A DNA stretch of 64,000 nucleotides from SMWC01 sp964466315. Lineage in GTDB: Bacteria > Pseudomonadota > Gammaproteobacteria > Steroidobacterales > Rariloculaceae. The notes under the pieces were generated by a model. The model saw nothing but the letters and a program-made list of their open reading frames with translations. It had not been told where the DNA came from and made no database searches. The stretch's first letter is position 1; each line of letters opens with the position of its first letter. A program made the translations under genes and the position numbers. This document shows positions 1 to 8,045 of the stretch, piece by piece. The stretch is from NCBI GenBank assembly GCA_964466315.1, contig CAYXNS010000001.1, positions 1 through 64,000 of the forward strand, written 5' to 3'.

Positions 1-1
1 G

Positions 2-334
2 GAGCCTCCGCTCGAGTTCCCGTGGATGGGAGATTCGCGTGGCCATTGGGAGGGAGACACCCTCGTGGTCGACTCGCTTTATTTCACGGACCAGACCTGG
101 CTCGACCGATCAGGCAATTTTCACAGTGAGGACCTGCACGTCGTCGAGCATTTCACGCGCACCGGCTCGGATCACATGTGGTATGAGGTCACCATCGAGG
201 ATCCGAATGTCTTCACCGACCCCTGGCAGATGAGTATGCCGTTGTATCGTCGTCAGGAAGACAACGCCCGGCTCTTGGAATATGAGTGTTATGCGTATCT
301 CGAAGCTGAGATCGATTCGCAGACATCACAATAG
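2..334 (+). CDS. C-terminal part of an uncharacterised protein (5' end outside window)
   Basis: The reading frame is open from the first bases and stops at 332-334, so only the C-terminal ~110 residues are present. The segment GHWEGDTLVVDSLYF followed by LHVVEHFTRTG and WYEVTIEDP is a pattern I recognise from a large family of unnamed, usually secreted proteins found in Acidobacteria and many environmental proteobacteria. No function is established that I know of. No catalytic motif is visible in this part. It is followed by a gap of about 65 bp and the converging tag gene. The family assignment is by memory of the motif; the protein is surely coding but its role is unknown. Confidence 0.75.
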   Translation, partial: EPPLEFPWMGDSRGHWEGDTLVVDSLYFTDQTWLDRSGNFHSEDLHVVEHFTRTGSDHMWYEVTIEDPNVFTDPWQMSMPLYRRQEDNARLLEYECYAYLEAEIDSQTSQ

Positions 335-401
335 GAGCGCTCCGCCCGGCTGATCGCCATCGGACTCGCGTAGTCGGACCTGCGAGAGGCGGTATTCATG
401 T

Positions 402-989
402 TCAACGCCCACGGCGTTTTGTCTGGCAGGCCTCGTGACGGAAGCAGCTCACGAGATGATCGTTCACGAGTCCCGTGGCCTGCATATGCGCATAGACGAT
501 CGTCGAGCCGACGAACTTGAATCCTCGCGACTTGAGATCCCTGCTCAAGGCATTCGATTCCGGGCTCATCGCCGGGACCTGGTTCTGCCTGCGCCAGCGA
601 TTAACGATAGGCTTACCGCCGACAAACCGCCAGACATATGCGTCGAACCCGCCGAATTCCTCCTGGACTTCCAGAAACGCACGTGCATTGGTAATCGCCG
701 CTGCAACCTTGAGCTTGTTTCTGACAATGCTCGCGTCGTTCAGCAACCGAGCAACGGAGCGGCGGTTGAATCGTGCGACACGTTCGGGATCAAAGTCAGC
801 GAAGGCTTTACGGTAGCCTTCCCGCTTTCTCAAGATAGTGGACCAACTCAATCCCGCCTGGGCGCCCTCGAGCAGGAGAAACTCGAAGTGGGTACGCTCA
901 TCGCGAACCGACACACCCCATTCGCTATCGTGATAGCGCTGGTAGTCCTGATCGACGTTCTCACTCCAGGGACAGCGTTTATCGGTCAT
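402..989 (-). CDS. tag: DNA-3-methyladenine glycosylase I
   Basis: Base-excision repair glycosylase that removes 3-methyladenine from alkylated DNA. The product is 195 residues when started at the ATG at 989, close to the usual ~187. An upstream in-frame extension to 1034 has no family counterpart. The four zinc ligands of the TAG 'zinc snap' are visible as Cys6 and His20 (RCPWS, YHDSEWG) near the N-terminus and His178 and Cys182 (HLVSCFRH) near the C-terminus. The AGLSW stretch typical of the family is present. In Pseudomonas-type chromosomes tag sits next to glyQ near the origin; here it lies about 45 kb from the glycyl-tRNA synthetase gene, so that linkage is broken. Function is confident. 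Confidence 0.95.
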   Translation of the reverse strand: MTDKRCPWSENVDQDYQRYHDSEWGVSVRDERTHFEFLLLEGAQAGLSWSTILRKREGYRKAFADFDPERVARFNRRSVARLLNDASIVRNKLKVAAAITNARAFLEVQEEFGGFDAYVWRFVGGKPIVNRWRRQNQVPAMSPESNALSRDLKSRGFKFVGSTIVYAHMQATGLVNDHLVSCFRHEACQTKRRGR

Positions 990-1061
990 GAGGCCTGCTA
1001 GACTGCGCGAAGATCGCTGCCTGGTCCAACACAATTTTCGCGCTGAACAAGTAGTAACGCG

Positions 1062-1271
1062 TCAGATCGACCACTCCACGGCATTGTTCAGCCGCTCGCG
1101 GATAGGCGCCATGGGCTCACCATCTTCACCCATCATGGCGATGCTGCCTTCGCCGAGCGGGACAATCACGCCCGACAGCCCTTCGTCCAGAAGTGTAAGC
1201 GGAAGCGGTTGATTCACACTTTCGTGCGGCAGCAACAACATGATGTGTACCGGCACAGGTCGTCCCGCCAC
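1062..1271 (-). CDS. possible small protein of unknown function
   Basis: A 69-codon frame (GTG at 1271, alternative ATG at 1241) upstream of and co-oriented with tag. The product is acidic and alternates hydrophobic and polar residues (SGVIVPLGEGSIAMMGEDGE), ending RERLNNAVEWSI. It looks more protein-like than the shadow frames around it, but I do not recognise the family and see no clear ribosome binding site. It could equally be the tail of an eroded gene. The rest of the 1035-1432 interval shows no other convincing feature. Confidence 0.3.
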   Translation of the reverse strand: MAGRPVPVHIMLLLPHESVNQPLPLTLLDEGLSGVIVPLGEGSIAMMGEDGEPMAPIRERLNNAVEWSI

Positions 1272-1432
1272 GGCGCCACGAGGTGCTCGAATCTGAGCCT
1301 GCGTGCGTCGCTTAGGCCTAAGTTAGCATATCAGTTGACCGGGTTGGTGGGAGCTTTATTACGGGCCTGGAGCTTGGAAAGGTACAGCAAACAGGCGAAA
1401 ATCCAAATTCCCACAGCCGCAAGAGTGAGTTC

Positions 1433-2269
1433 ATGGCGGAAACCGAGTCCAAAGCCGACCGGTATGCTGTGGTCGGCCACCCGGTCGAGCATAGCCGCTC
1501 CCCAATGATTCACCAGTTTTTTGCCCGCCAGACCGGCGAAAACATGACTTACGAGCTTCTCGGTGCCTCTCCCGAGGAGTTCGAGATCGCAGTTCGTGGG
1601 TTCGGGGCTGCGGGCGGCAAGGGCCTCAACGTCACAGTACCCCACAAGCAGGCGGCTTTTTCGCTCGCGACGGAGAGGGGAGTGGCCGCCGAGCGAGCAC
1701 GGGCCGTGAATACGCTGACGTTCAAACCCGGCGGCGCTATCCGCGGAGACAATACGGACGGCATCGGCTTCATGCGTGATCTCACGACCAACCAGAAGCA
1801 GGATATCGCCGCGAAGCGGGTGCTCATTCTTGGCGCAGGCGGCGCAACCCGCGGTATCCTGGCCCCGTTATTGGACGCGGAGCCGGCCGCGATCATGCTA
1901 GCGAACCGGACGCTCGAACGCGCTGAAGAGCTGGTCGAGGAGTTTCAGACGGACCGTAATCTTACGGCCTGCCGCTTCGATGATCTCGACGACAGCGTAC
2001 CGTTCGATCTCGTCGTCAACGCAACCTCTGCGGGTGTTTGCGGCGAGAATCCACCATTTCCACCGAGCTGTGTCGGCTCGGTCAGTTTCTGCTATGACCT
2101 CGCCTACGGACTAAAGGGCACACCTTTCGTAGCCTGGGCCCGTAAGCATGGGGCCCGTAAGGCAGTGCAGGGTTGGGGCATGCTCGTCGAGCAGGCGGCC
2201 GAGTCTTTCCAGATCTGGCGCGGGAAGCGCCCGGACATTGGCGAAATCCTGGCCAAGTTAACCGTATAA
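1433..2269 (+). CDS. aroE: shikimate dehydrogenase (NADP+)
   Basis: Reduces 3-dehydroshikimate to shikimate in the aromatic amino acid pathway. The 278-residue length is normal for AroE. Substrate-binding HSRSP lies at about 20-24, the catalytic lysine is K72 in NVTVPHK, and the partner aspartate is D109 in DNTDG. The dinucleotide-binding loop GAGGATRG is at 134-141, followed by NRT at the 2'-phosphate site, indicating NADPH. The C-terminal GWGMLVEQAAESFQIW is also standard. Its stop codon directly abuts the stop codon of the converging gorA, with no intergenic base. Standalone transcription is inferred. Confidence 0.97.
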   Translation: MAETESKADRYAVVGHPVEHSRSPMIHQFFARQTGENMTYELLGASPEEFEIAVRGFGAAGGKGLNVTVPHKQAAFSLATERGVAAERARAVNTLTFKPGGAIRGDNTDGIGFMRDLTTNQKQDIAAKRVLILGAGGATRGILAPLLDAEPAAIMLANRTLERAEELVEEFQTDRNLTACRFDDLDDSVPFDLVVNATSAGVCGENPPFPPSCVGSVSFCYDLAYGLKGTPFVAWARKHGARKAVQGWGMLVEQAAESFQIWRGKRPDIGEILAKLTV

Positions 2270-3616
2270 TCAGCGCATCGTCACCAGTTCTTCGGCGCTA
2301 GTCGGATGGATGGCGACCGTATCGTCGAAGTCCGCCTTGCGAGCGCCCATAACGACCGCGACGGCAAAGCCCTGCAGCATCTCATCCGCACCGGGCCCGA
2401 TGATGTGGCAGCCGACGACGCGCTCATCGGTACCGACAGTAACCAGTTTCATGGCTGTCTTAGGCTTTTCGGCGGTAAGCGCACGATACAGCGGCACGAA
2501 TTCCGAGTTGTAGACCTTCACCCCATCCTTCGCATGGCGTGCCCGTGCCTCCTCTTCGGTCAAACCGACAGTACCGATCGGCGGATGAGAAAAGACGACC
2601 GTTGGAATGTTCTCGTAATTTAGATATCGCTCGGGTTGGCCGCCGAAGATCCGGTCAGCGAGACGTCTTCCGGCCGCAATCGCAACGGGTGTCAACTGAG
2701 CTTGTCCGGTGACATCGCCGACGGCGTAAACATTCCTTGCGCTCGAGTTCTGATGCCGATCCACAACGATATAACCGTGCTCATCGGTCTCGACGCCTGC
2801 GCTATCCAGTCCGATCGATGTCGTGTTGGGCGACCGACCGATTGCCCAGAGCACGCATTCGAATCCATCGAAGCGCCGGCCATCCTCGGTCATGAGGCTC
2901 AGCGCTTCCCTACGCTCAACGCTGGCGAGCACGGCACCCGTGACGACTTCGATATTGCCGCCACGCATTTGCTCGAGCAGATTCCGCCTGAGCATCTCAT
3001 CGAAGTTGCGCAATATCGCCTCGTAACGAACGAACTGCGTGACCTGACAGCCCAGCGCTTCCAGAACTCCACCGAGCTCAACGGCGATGTAACCGCTGCC
3101 AACGATGGCGGCTCGTCCGGGCATGCCTTGAAGATCGAAGAAACCGTCCGATGTCAGGCCGAATTCCGCCCCAGGGATATCCGGCACGGTCGGATAACCA
3201 CCCGTGGCAATCAGCACGTGTTCGCCACGATAAGCGTTTCCCGCACTGTCTTCGATATCCAGAGGCGTGGAAAAGCGCCCGGTACTTTCTATCCAGTCAA
3301 TCGATTTGCGTTCGAGATTTTTCTGATAGATACCGTTTAATCTTGAAACATAGGCGTCTCTCCCGCTTTTTAGAGCCGCCCAGTCATGGCCTCGAACGTC
3401 GATGTTAAAACCATGCGCGCTTGCATCATGGAACGAGTGAGCCAGATGCGCCGCGTTCCACATGACTTTCTTTGGGACACAACCGACATTAACGCAGGTG
3501 CCGCCGAGACGTCCTTTCTCGAATACGGCAACGTGAGCACCGTACTCGGCGGCACGTTGCGCAGCGGCTATCCCACCACTACCGCCGCCGAGAACAATCA
3601 GATCGTAGGTACTCAC
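2270..3616 (-). CDS. gorA: glutathione-disulfide reductase
   Basis: FAD-dependent pyridine nucleotide-disulfide oxidoreductase, 448 residues, GTG start at 3616. The FAD GGGSGG motif is at 10-15. The redox-active disulfide is C41/C46 in GGTCVNVGCVPKK. The C-terminal HPTSAEE (His437, Glu442) supplies the catalytic base across the dimer interface. The NADPH domain carries GSGYIAVELGG followed by a FVR segment, as in glutathione reductases rather than lipoamide dehydrogenases. A trypanothione- or other thiol-specific relative cannot be excluded from sequence alone. It is convergent with aroE and divergent from prlC. Confidence 0.93.
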   Translation of the reverse strand: MSTYDLIVLGGGSGGIAAAQRAAEYGAHVAVFEKGRLGGTCVNVGCVPKKVMWNAAHLAHSFHDASAHGFNIDVRGHDWAALKSGRDAYVSRLNGIYQKNLERKSIDWIESTGRFSTPLDIEDSAGNAYRGEHVLIATGGYPTVPDIPGAEFGLTSDGFFDLQGMPGRAAIVGSGYIAVELGGVLEALGCQVTQFVRYEAILRNFDEMLRRNLLEQMRGGNIEVVTGAVLASVERREALSLMTEDGRRFDGFECVLWAIGRSPNTTSIGLDSAGVETDEHGYIVVDRHQNSSARNVYAVGDVTGQAQLTPVAIAAGRRLADRIFGGQPERYLNYENIPTVVFSHPPIGTVGLTEEEARARHAKDGVKVYNSEFVPLYRALTAEKPKTAMKLVTVGTDERVVGCHIIGPGADEMLQGFAVAVVMGARKADFDDTVAIHPTSAEELVTMR

Positions 3617-3745
3617 ATACCGACTCCGAAGCCAGGTCGACGAGCGGGGAGCTTAACAGGAATCCGGCTGATTCCCTCGAAACCTCGTCGCGAGAATGTG
3701 GATGCGGGATCGTGGTAGATTTCGCATCTTTCGAATGGCGCACTC

Positions 3746-5776
3746 TTGAACAATCCACTGCTGGAAACGACTGGTCTGCCCCTATTTTCTTCGATTCGCT
3801 CAGAGCATATTGAGCCGGCTGTGGCAGAAGTGCTCACGCGGCAGCGACGGGGACTCGAGCGATTGGAGCGGGCGGAGTCCGTATCTTTCGACTGGGCGCT
3901 AGAACTTGAGCGAATTCATGATGCAGTTCATCGCGTATGGGGCCCGGTCGCTCACCTGAACGCCGTCATCTCGAGCGACGAACTTAGAACCGCATACAAT
4001 AACTGCCTGCCGCTGATAACGGAGTTCGGTACCGAAGTCGCGCAAAATCGGCAGCTTTACAGGGGATTCCAGGAACTGGAAAAACTCGTCGGCGCCGGCG
4101 ACGCAGTCGAACGTCAGCTCATCACTCACGCCTTGAGAGACTTTCGCCTCGCAGGCGTTGCACTCGAAGACGACGCCAGGCAGCGATTTGCCAGTGTGGC
4201 GCAGGAACTGGCCCAGTCGAAGGCGAAGTTCGAGCAGAACCTCATGGATGCCACGGACGAGTTTAATTATCATGAAACCGACGCCGAAGCGCTTGCCGGG
4301 GTGCCGAAGAACGTTCTCGATCGAGCCCGGCGAGCGGCCGAGCAAAAGCATCTGTCGGGCTGGCTGTTGTCGCTCGACTCACCAACCTACATCGCGGTGC
4401 TGACTCATGCAGAGTCAGAGAATCTACGCAAGCGCTATTATGAGGCCTGGGTGACCCGCGCATCGGATCAAGGGCCGCATGCCGGGCGCTGGGACAACGG
4501 CTCACTTATCGAGGAGATACTCCGACTTCGCCACGAGGCAGCGGAGCTTCTCGGTTTCGAGAACTACGGCGAATTGTCGCTCGCTACCAAAATGGCGGGG
4601 ACGCCTGAGGAGGTGCTCGAGTTTCTCAAGGGCCTCGCCATCAAGAGCCGGCCCGTCGCTGAAACCGAGTTACACGACTTGACCGAGTTTGCGGGTCGAT
4701 CGCTCCATCCCTGGGATATCAGTTTCTATGCGGAGCGGTTGAAACAGCAGCGGTTCCAGCTTTCCGAAGACGAATTACGTCCCTATTTTCCATTACCTCG
4801 CGTTCTCGCGGGTATGTTCCGCGTTGCCGAGACACTATTCGGGATTCACCTATCCGAACGGGAAGGCGTCGACTCCTGGCACCCGGACGTTCGTTACTTC
4901 GAGATTGCCTCGGCAGAGGGCGAGGTACTGGGAAGTTTCTTCCTTGACCCGTTCGCGCGCCCAAACAAGCGCGGTGGTGCCTGGATGGATGAGTGCCTCG
5001 TGCGAGCGAAACTCACTGGATTGAGCCAACTGCCCGTAGCCTACCTCGTTTGCAACTTTAACCCGCCCGGCGAGGAGCAACTGTCGTTGCTGACCCATAA
5101 TGATGTCGTGACGTTGTTTCACGAGTTCGGGCACACACTCCATCACCTTCTCACCGAAGTGGACTTCCCATCGCTGGCGGGTATCAACGGCGTGCCATGG
5201 GACGCTGTCGAGTTACCCAGCCAATTCTTCGAAAATTATGCCTGGCTCCCAGAGGTTCTGCCCTGGATTTCTGGGCACTACCGCACGGACAACATGCTGC
5301 CCACGGAGAAGCTCGCGACGCTAAATGCATCGCGAACGTTTCACGCCGGGCTCGGGATGGTCAGACAGCTCGAGCTCGCGCTGTTCGATTTTCGGCTGCA
5401 TGTCGAATACGACCCGGCAACCAGAGTCCGTGTTGCCGAATTACTCGATGAGGTGCGCCGTGAAGTCGCGGTGATCCAACCGCCCGAGTTCAATCGTTTC
5501 GCGTGCACGTTTTCTCATCTCTTCGGCGGCGGCTATGGCGCTGGCTACTACAGCTACAAATGGGCAGAGGTCCTCGCCGCCGACGTGTTCTCCGCCTTCG
5601 AGCAATACGGCAGCTTCGACGACAGAATGGCACAGAGCTTTCGCCATACCATTCTCGCGAGCGGTGGCAGCCGCGACACGATGGCTGCCTTTATCGAGTT
5701 TCGCGGACGCGGGCCGAGCCTCGTACCGCTGCTGCGCCAGGCCGGCATCGAGTCGGATGGAGCGGACGCGAAGTGA
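3746..5776 (+). CDS. prlC: oligopeptidase A (M3 zinc metallopeptidase)
   Basis: Cytoplasmic M3-family endopeptidase that degrades short peptides and released signal peptides. It has 676 residues, against about 680 in E. coli OpdA. The HEFGH zinc motif is at 459-463 (LFHEFGHTLHHLL). The downstream FENYAW and GGYGAGYYSYKWAEVLAADVF segments are family signatures. The start is a TTG at 3746; the nearby ATG at 3735 is out of frame. Its stop (TGA 5774-5776) overlaps the GTG start of xthA, implying a two-gene operon with translational coupling. Confidence 0.95.
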   Translation: MNNPLLETTGLPLFSSIRSEHIEPAVAEVLTRQRRGLERLERAESVSFDWALELERIHDAVHRVWGPVAHLNAVISSDELRTAYNNCLPLITEFGTEVAQNRQLYRGFQELEKLVGAGDAVERQLITHALRDFRLAGVALEDDARQRFASVAQELAQSKAKFEQNLMDATDEFNYHETDAEALAGVPKNVLDRARRAAEQKHLSGWLLSLDSPTYIAVLTHAESENLRKRYYEAWVTRASDQGPHAGRWDNGSLIEEILRLRHEAAELLGFENYGELSLATKMAGTPEEVLEFLKGLAIKSRPVAETELHDLTEFAGRSLHPWDISFYAERLKQQRFQLSEDELRPYFPLPRVLAGMFRVAETLFGIHLSEREGVDSWHPDVRYFEIASAEGEVLGSFFLDPFARPNKRGGAWMDECLVRAKLTGLSQLPVAYLVCNFNPPGEEQLSLLTHNDVVTLFHEFGHTLHHLLTEVDFPSLAGINGVPWDAVELPSQFFENYAWLPEVLPWISGHYRTDNMLPTEKLATLNASRTFHAGLGMVRQLELALFDFRLHVEYDPATRVRVAELLDEVRREVAVIQPPEFNRFACTFSHLFGGGYGAGYYSYKWAEVLAADVFSAFEQYGSFDDRMAQSFRHTILASGGSRDTMAAFIEFRGRGPSLVPLLRQAGIESDGADAK

Positions 5777-6543
5777 AAATCGCGACTTGGAATGTAAACA
5801 GCCTGCGCGTTCGCCTCGACCACGTCCGCGACTGGCTCGGTAGAACCACTCCGGATGTTCTCGGCCTGCAGGAAACCAAGCTCACGGACGATAAATTTCC
5901 CGTCGCCGATTTTGCGGAGATCGGTTATCAGTGCGCTTTCAGTGGGCAGCCGACCTATAACGGTGTGGCCCTGATCAGCCGCGAGCCGGCCACGGAAATC
6001 GCTACTGACCTCGAAGCCTACGAAGATCCACAGCGGCGCGTTCTCGCGGCAACGGTGAGCGGTGTCAGAGTCCTGAATCTGTACGTGCCGAACGGGCAGA
6101 GTGTGGAATCGGAAAAGTATGTCTACAAACTGGGGTGGCTGGCCGCGCTCAGGGCGCAGCTTCGTGATGATCTCAAACGTTACGAGCACGTGGTAGTGAT
6201 GGGTGACTTCAACGTCGCTCCGGCGGATCAGGACGTGCATGACCCTGCAGCGTGGGCAGGAAAGATTCTCTGCAGCGCCAAGGAACGTGCATCGCTGGAC
6301 GCCATTGTTGATCTCGGTCTCAGCGACACCTTCCGCCTCTTCGACCAACCCGAGAGGTGTTTCAGCTGGTGGGATTACCGGGCGGCTGGTTTTCGCCGCA
6401 ATCTAGGTCTTCGGATCGACTTGATCCTGGCTTCGGCCGCGCTCAAAGAAGCCTGTACTTCCTGCACTATCGATAAGGAGCCGCGGCGACTCGAACGTCC
6501 GTCCGATCACGCCCCCGTTATCGCAGAATTCCATGCCCTCTAG
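5773..6543 (+). CDS. xthA: exodeoxyribonuclease III / AP endonuclease
   Basis: Mg2+-dependent base-excision repair nuclease of the EEP superfamily, 256 residues from GTG 5773. That start begins KIATWNVNSLR, the conserved family N-terminus; the frame extends upstream inside prlC but that part is not conserved. Catalytic residues visible are E34 (LQETK), D145/N147 (GDFNVAP) and the terminal D245-H246 pair (SDHAP). The RIDLILAS segment precedes it. It overlaps the prlC stop as GTGA, and its own TAG overlaps a GTG of the next frame, so the three genes may be cotranscribed. Confidence 0.96.
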   Translation: MKIATWNVNSLRVRLDHVRDWLGRTTPDVLGLQETKLTDDKFPVADFAEIGYQCAFSGQPTYNGVALISREPATEIATDLEAYEDPQRRVLAATVSGVRVLNLYVPNGQSVESEKYVYKLGWLAALRAQLRDDLKRYEHVVVMGDFNVAPADQDVHDPAAWAGKILCSAKERASLDAIVDLGLSDTFRLFDQPERCFSWWDYRAAGFRRNLGLRIDLILASAALKEACTSCTIDKEPRRLERPSDHAPVIAEFHAL

Positions 6544-7657
6544 TGTTTATGTTAGATGACTGTTTCCGTTTTCGTAACAATTCCGTACACTTACGAACCT
6601 TGATTCAACGAAAGGATGACCCCATCAACGATACGTTTCAGGACCGTCGCAACGACTACGATGTGACGAACCGGGTCCAGGTATCCTCGCCGGCCGCGGT
6701 AAGAAGTGCCGTACGCGAAGTCTTTCGTACACTCTATCCGACGAGCTCCTTCGATGCTGTCTGGATGGCATTCCATGACTTCGAGCGCTTTTTCGAAGGC
6801 CGGGAGCCCCACTATCACGCCGTCGATACAACCTATCACGATATACAGCACACGCTGGATATGACGCTAGCGCTTTCGCGGCTGATCGCCGGCCATGAAG
6901 CGACGGTGGACGCTCACGATCGTCTCGGGCCCGAGCGCACCAGCCTCGGATTGATCACAGCTCTATTCCATGACTCGGGTTACCTCAGACATCGGGAGAC
7001 CGATCGCGATAGCGTGAGTGGTGCCGAGTTCACACTATCTCATGTCTCTCGCAGCGCGGCCTTTCTAACACAGTATCTGCCCCGCATCGGTCTCGAAGAT
7101 TTCACGCCGGTCGCGACCCAGATCGTTCACTTTACGGGCTATGAGGTCGACCTAGACAAGATCGAGCTCGATAAGCCCAAAGACAGTATCGTTGGGCATC
7201 TACTGGGCACGGCCGATCTGATCGCACAGCTTGCGGATCGATGCTACCTCGAGAAATGCCGCGATCGTCTTTTTCCAGAATTCATACTGGGCGGCATCGC
7301 TATCAAAGAAGCGTCGGTTGGCACACTCGTACGCTACCGTTCGGGCCGAGATCTACTTGCGCAGACGCTGAAGTACTATAAGCACTACGCCCGACGTCGC
7401 CTGGAGCACAACTTCAACCACGCCTACCGTTACATCGAGCCATACTTCGACGGTGAGAACCCGTATCTAGTCTGCATCGAGAAGAATCTCTCCTATCTCG
7501 GNNNNNNNNNNTGCGCCGACAACCCGCTTGTACCACTCCGGACAAACACGGCGAGGCGCGACTCATGAACCTCGCGATGCAGCACATCCGCAAGCTCGCG
7601 GATTCGCAGAAGATCACACTAAAGGGCGGTGTAGCCCGTCCAGTACTGGGCTACTGA
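6543..7657 (+). CDS. HD-domain protein, interrupted by an assembly gap
   Basis: Metal-dependent HD phosphohydrolase-like protein of unknown substrate. The HD signature is visible as YHDIQH (residues 99-103 from the GTG at 6543) and ALFHDSGYL (H143-D144). The conserved part begins around YDVTNRVQV, so a start at GTG 6663 is also possible; no start has a clear ribosome site. A 10-N gap at 7502-7511 interrupts the coding sequence. Past the gap, translation is sensible only in a different frame, from 7514 to the TGA at 7655-7657, and ends KGGVARPVLGY. The true gap length is therefore not 10, and the protein is about 370 residues plus an unknown number. Confidence 0.7.
7502..7511. other. assembly gap (10 N)
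   Basis: Ten unresolved bases inside the HD-domain gene. The coding frame before the gap (codons starting at positions divisible by 3) differs from the one that reads sensibly after it (remainder 2), so 10 is a placeholder rather than a measured length. Confidence 0.98.
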
Positions 7658-7693
7658 CCGCTAGCATCTGGCGACCGATACTCTCGACCGCTG

Positions 7694-7711
7694 CTACTCG
7701 ACCGTAACCGA
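7694..7711 (-). repeat. distal copy of the glmS 3' end (candidate attachment site)
   Basis: Read on the minus strand these 18 bases are TCG GTT ACG GTC GAG TAG, encoding SVTVE-stop, the exact last residues of the neighbouring glmS. The real glmS end at 8028-8045 reads TCG GTT ACT GTC GAA TAA. Fifteen of 18 bases match and all three differences are synonymous (including the stop). Similarity does not continue on either side. The copy uses the GC-rich codons typical of this genome and resembles the conserved attTn7 core found at the end of glmS in many bacteria. I interpret it as the original glmS end, displaced 334 bp by an insertion. Confidence 0.7.
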
Positions 7712-8027
7712 GTGGTATTAAAGAAATTCTTGTTGAAACCGTTGATTAATAAATTTTTTTCCATTGCTATTAAGTTCAATCATTTTTCTTTTCAGTTTCT
7801 ATACAAAGAGGATTGTCAGAAACTAACTCTTTAAGGACAAGTTCAGTACTTAACTTATAGCTAAAAAAAAAGAGTTAGAAGTTTGTTAATGAGATTATGG
7901 ATTTCTTCAAACCGTTTTGATTTTTTGAATTTTGTTAATATTTGTGTGGTGAAATTTACCTCAAAAGTTACAACGAAATTATCGGGATTTTTTTACTCCT
8001 AGGAAGGGTGGTCGAATTTCCTTAAAT
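7712..8027. mobile_element. AT-rich island inserted at the glmS 3' end
   Basis: About 310 bp at 28% GC by my count, against roughly 58% around it, with homopolymer A and T runs and no ORF of useful length. It lies between the two copies of the glmS end (7694-7711 and 8028-8045), the arrangement left by site-specific integration that duplicates a short core and restores the target gene. It contains an inverted repeat and a loosely repeated AAACCGTT block (7737-7744 and 7910-7917). No integrase or transposase is visible, so it would be a remnant or a passive element. A contaminant sequence joined during assembly is the main alternative. Confidence 0.5.
7823..7878. repeat. inverted repeat within the AT-rich island
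   Basis: CTAACTCTTT at 7823-7832 is the exact reverse complement of AAAGAGTTAG at 7869-7878, separated by 36 bp. On either strand this could form a 10-bp stem. It may be a terminator-like hairpin or a recombinase binding site; the sequence alone does not decide. Confidence 0.5.
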
Positions 8028-8045
8028 TTATTCGACAGTAACCGA
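8028..8045 (-). repeat. proximal copy of the glmS-end repeat (attTn7-type core)
   Basis: The last six codons of the intact glmS, TCG GTT ACT GTC GAA TAA on the minus strand. This region of glmS is the recognition site for TnsD of Tn7-family transposons in many bacteria. Here it is duplicated at 7694-7711. The proximal copy uses AT-richer synonymous codons, consistent with having been supplied by the AT-rich island. Confidence 0.65.

Noticed and set aside
435..1001. Long plus-strand frame opposite tag
   Set aside because: Exact antisense of a conserved enzyme with no recognisable protein features; similar shadows occur opposite most genes here.
1331..1645. Minus-strand frame overlapping the aroE start, with a hydrophobic C-terminal segment (VGIWIFACLLYLSKL)
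   Set aside because: Two thirds of it is antisense to conserved aroE codons and it has no ribosome site; a short membrane peptide from 1331-1432 alone is possible but unsupported.
7512..7657. Sequence after the N gap as a separate small gene (ATG at 7564)
   Set aside because: The sensible frame is already open at the gap edge well before that ATG and reads as the C-terminus of a longer protein, so continuity with the HD gene is more likely.
7712..8027. Canonical Tn7 ends with repeated TnsB sites in the AT-rich island
   Set aside because: I could not find the terminal TGTGGG...ACA or the repeated 22-bp sites, and the duplicated gene end does not fit Tn7 insertion.
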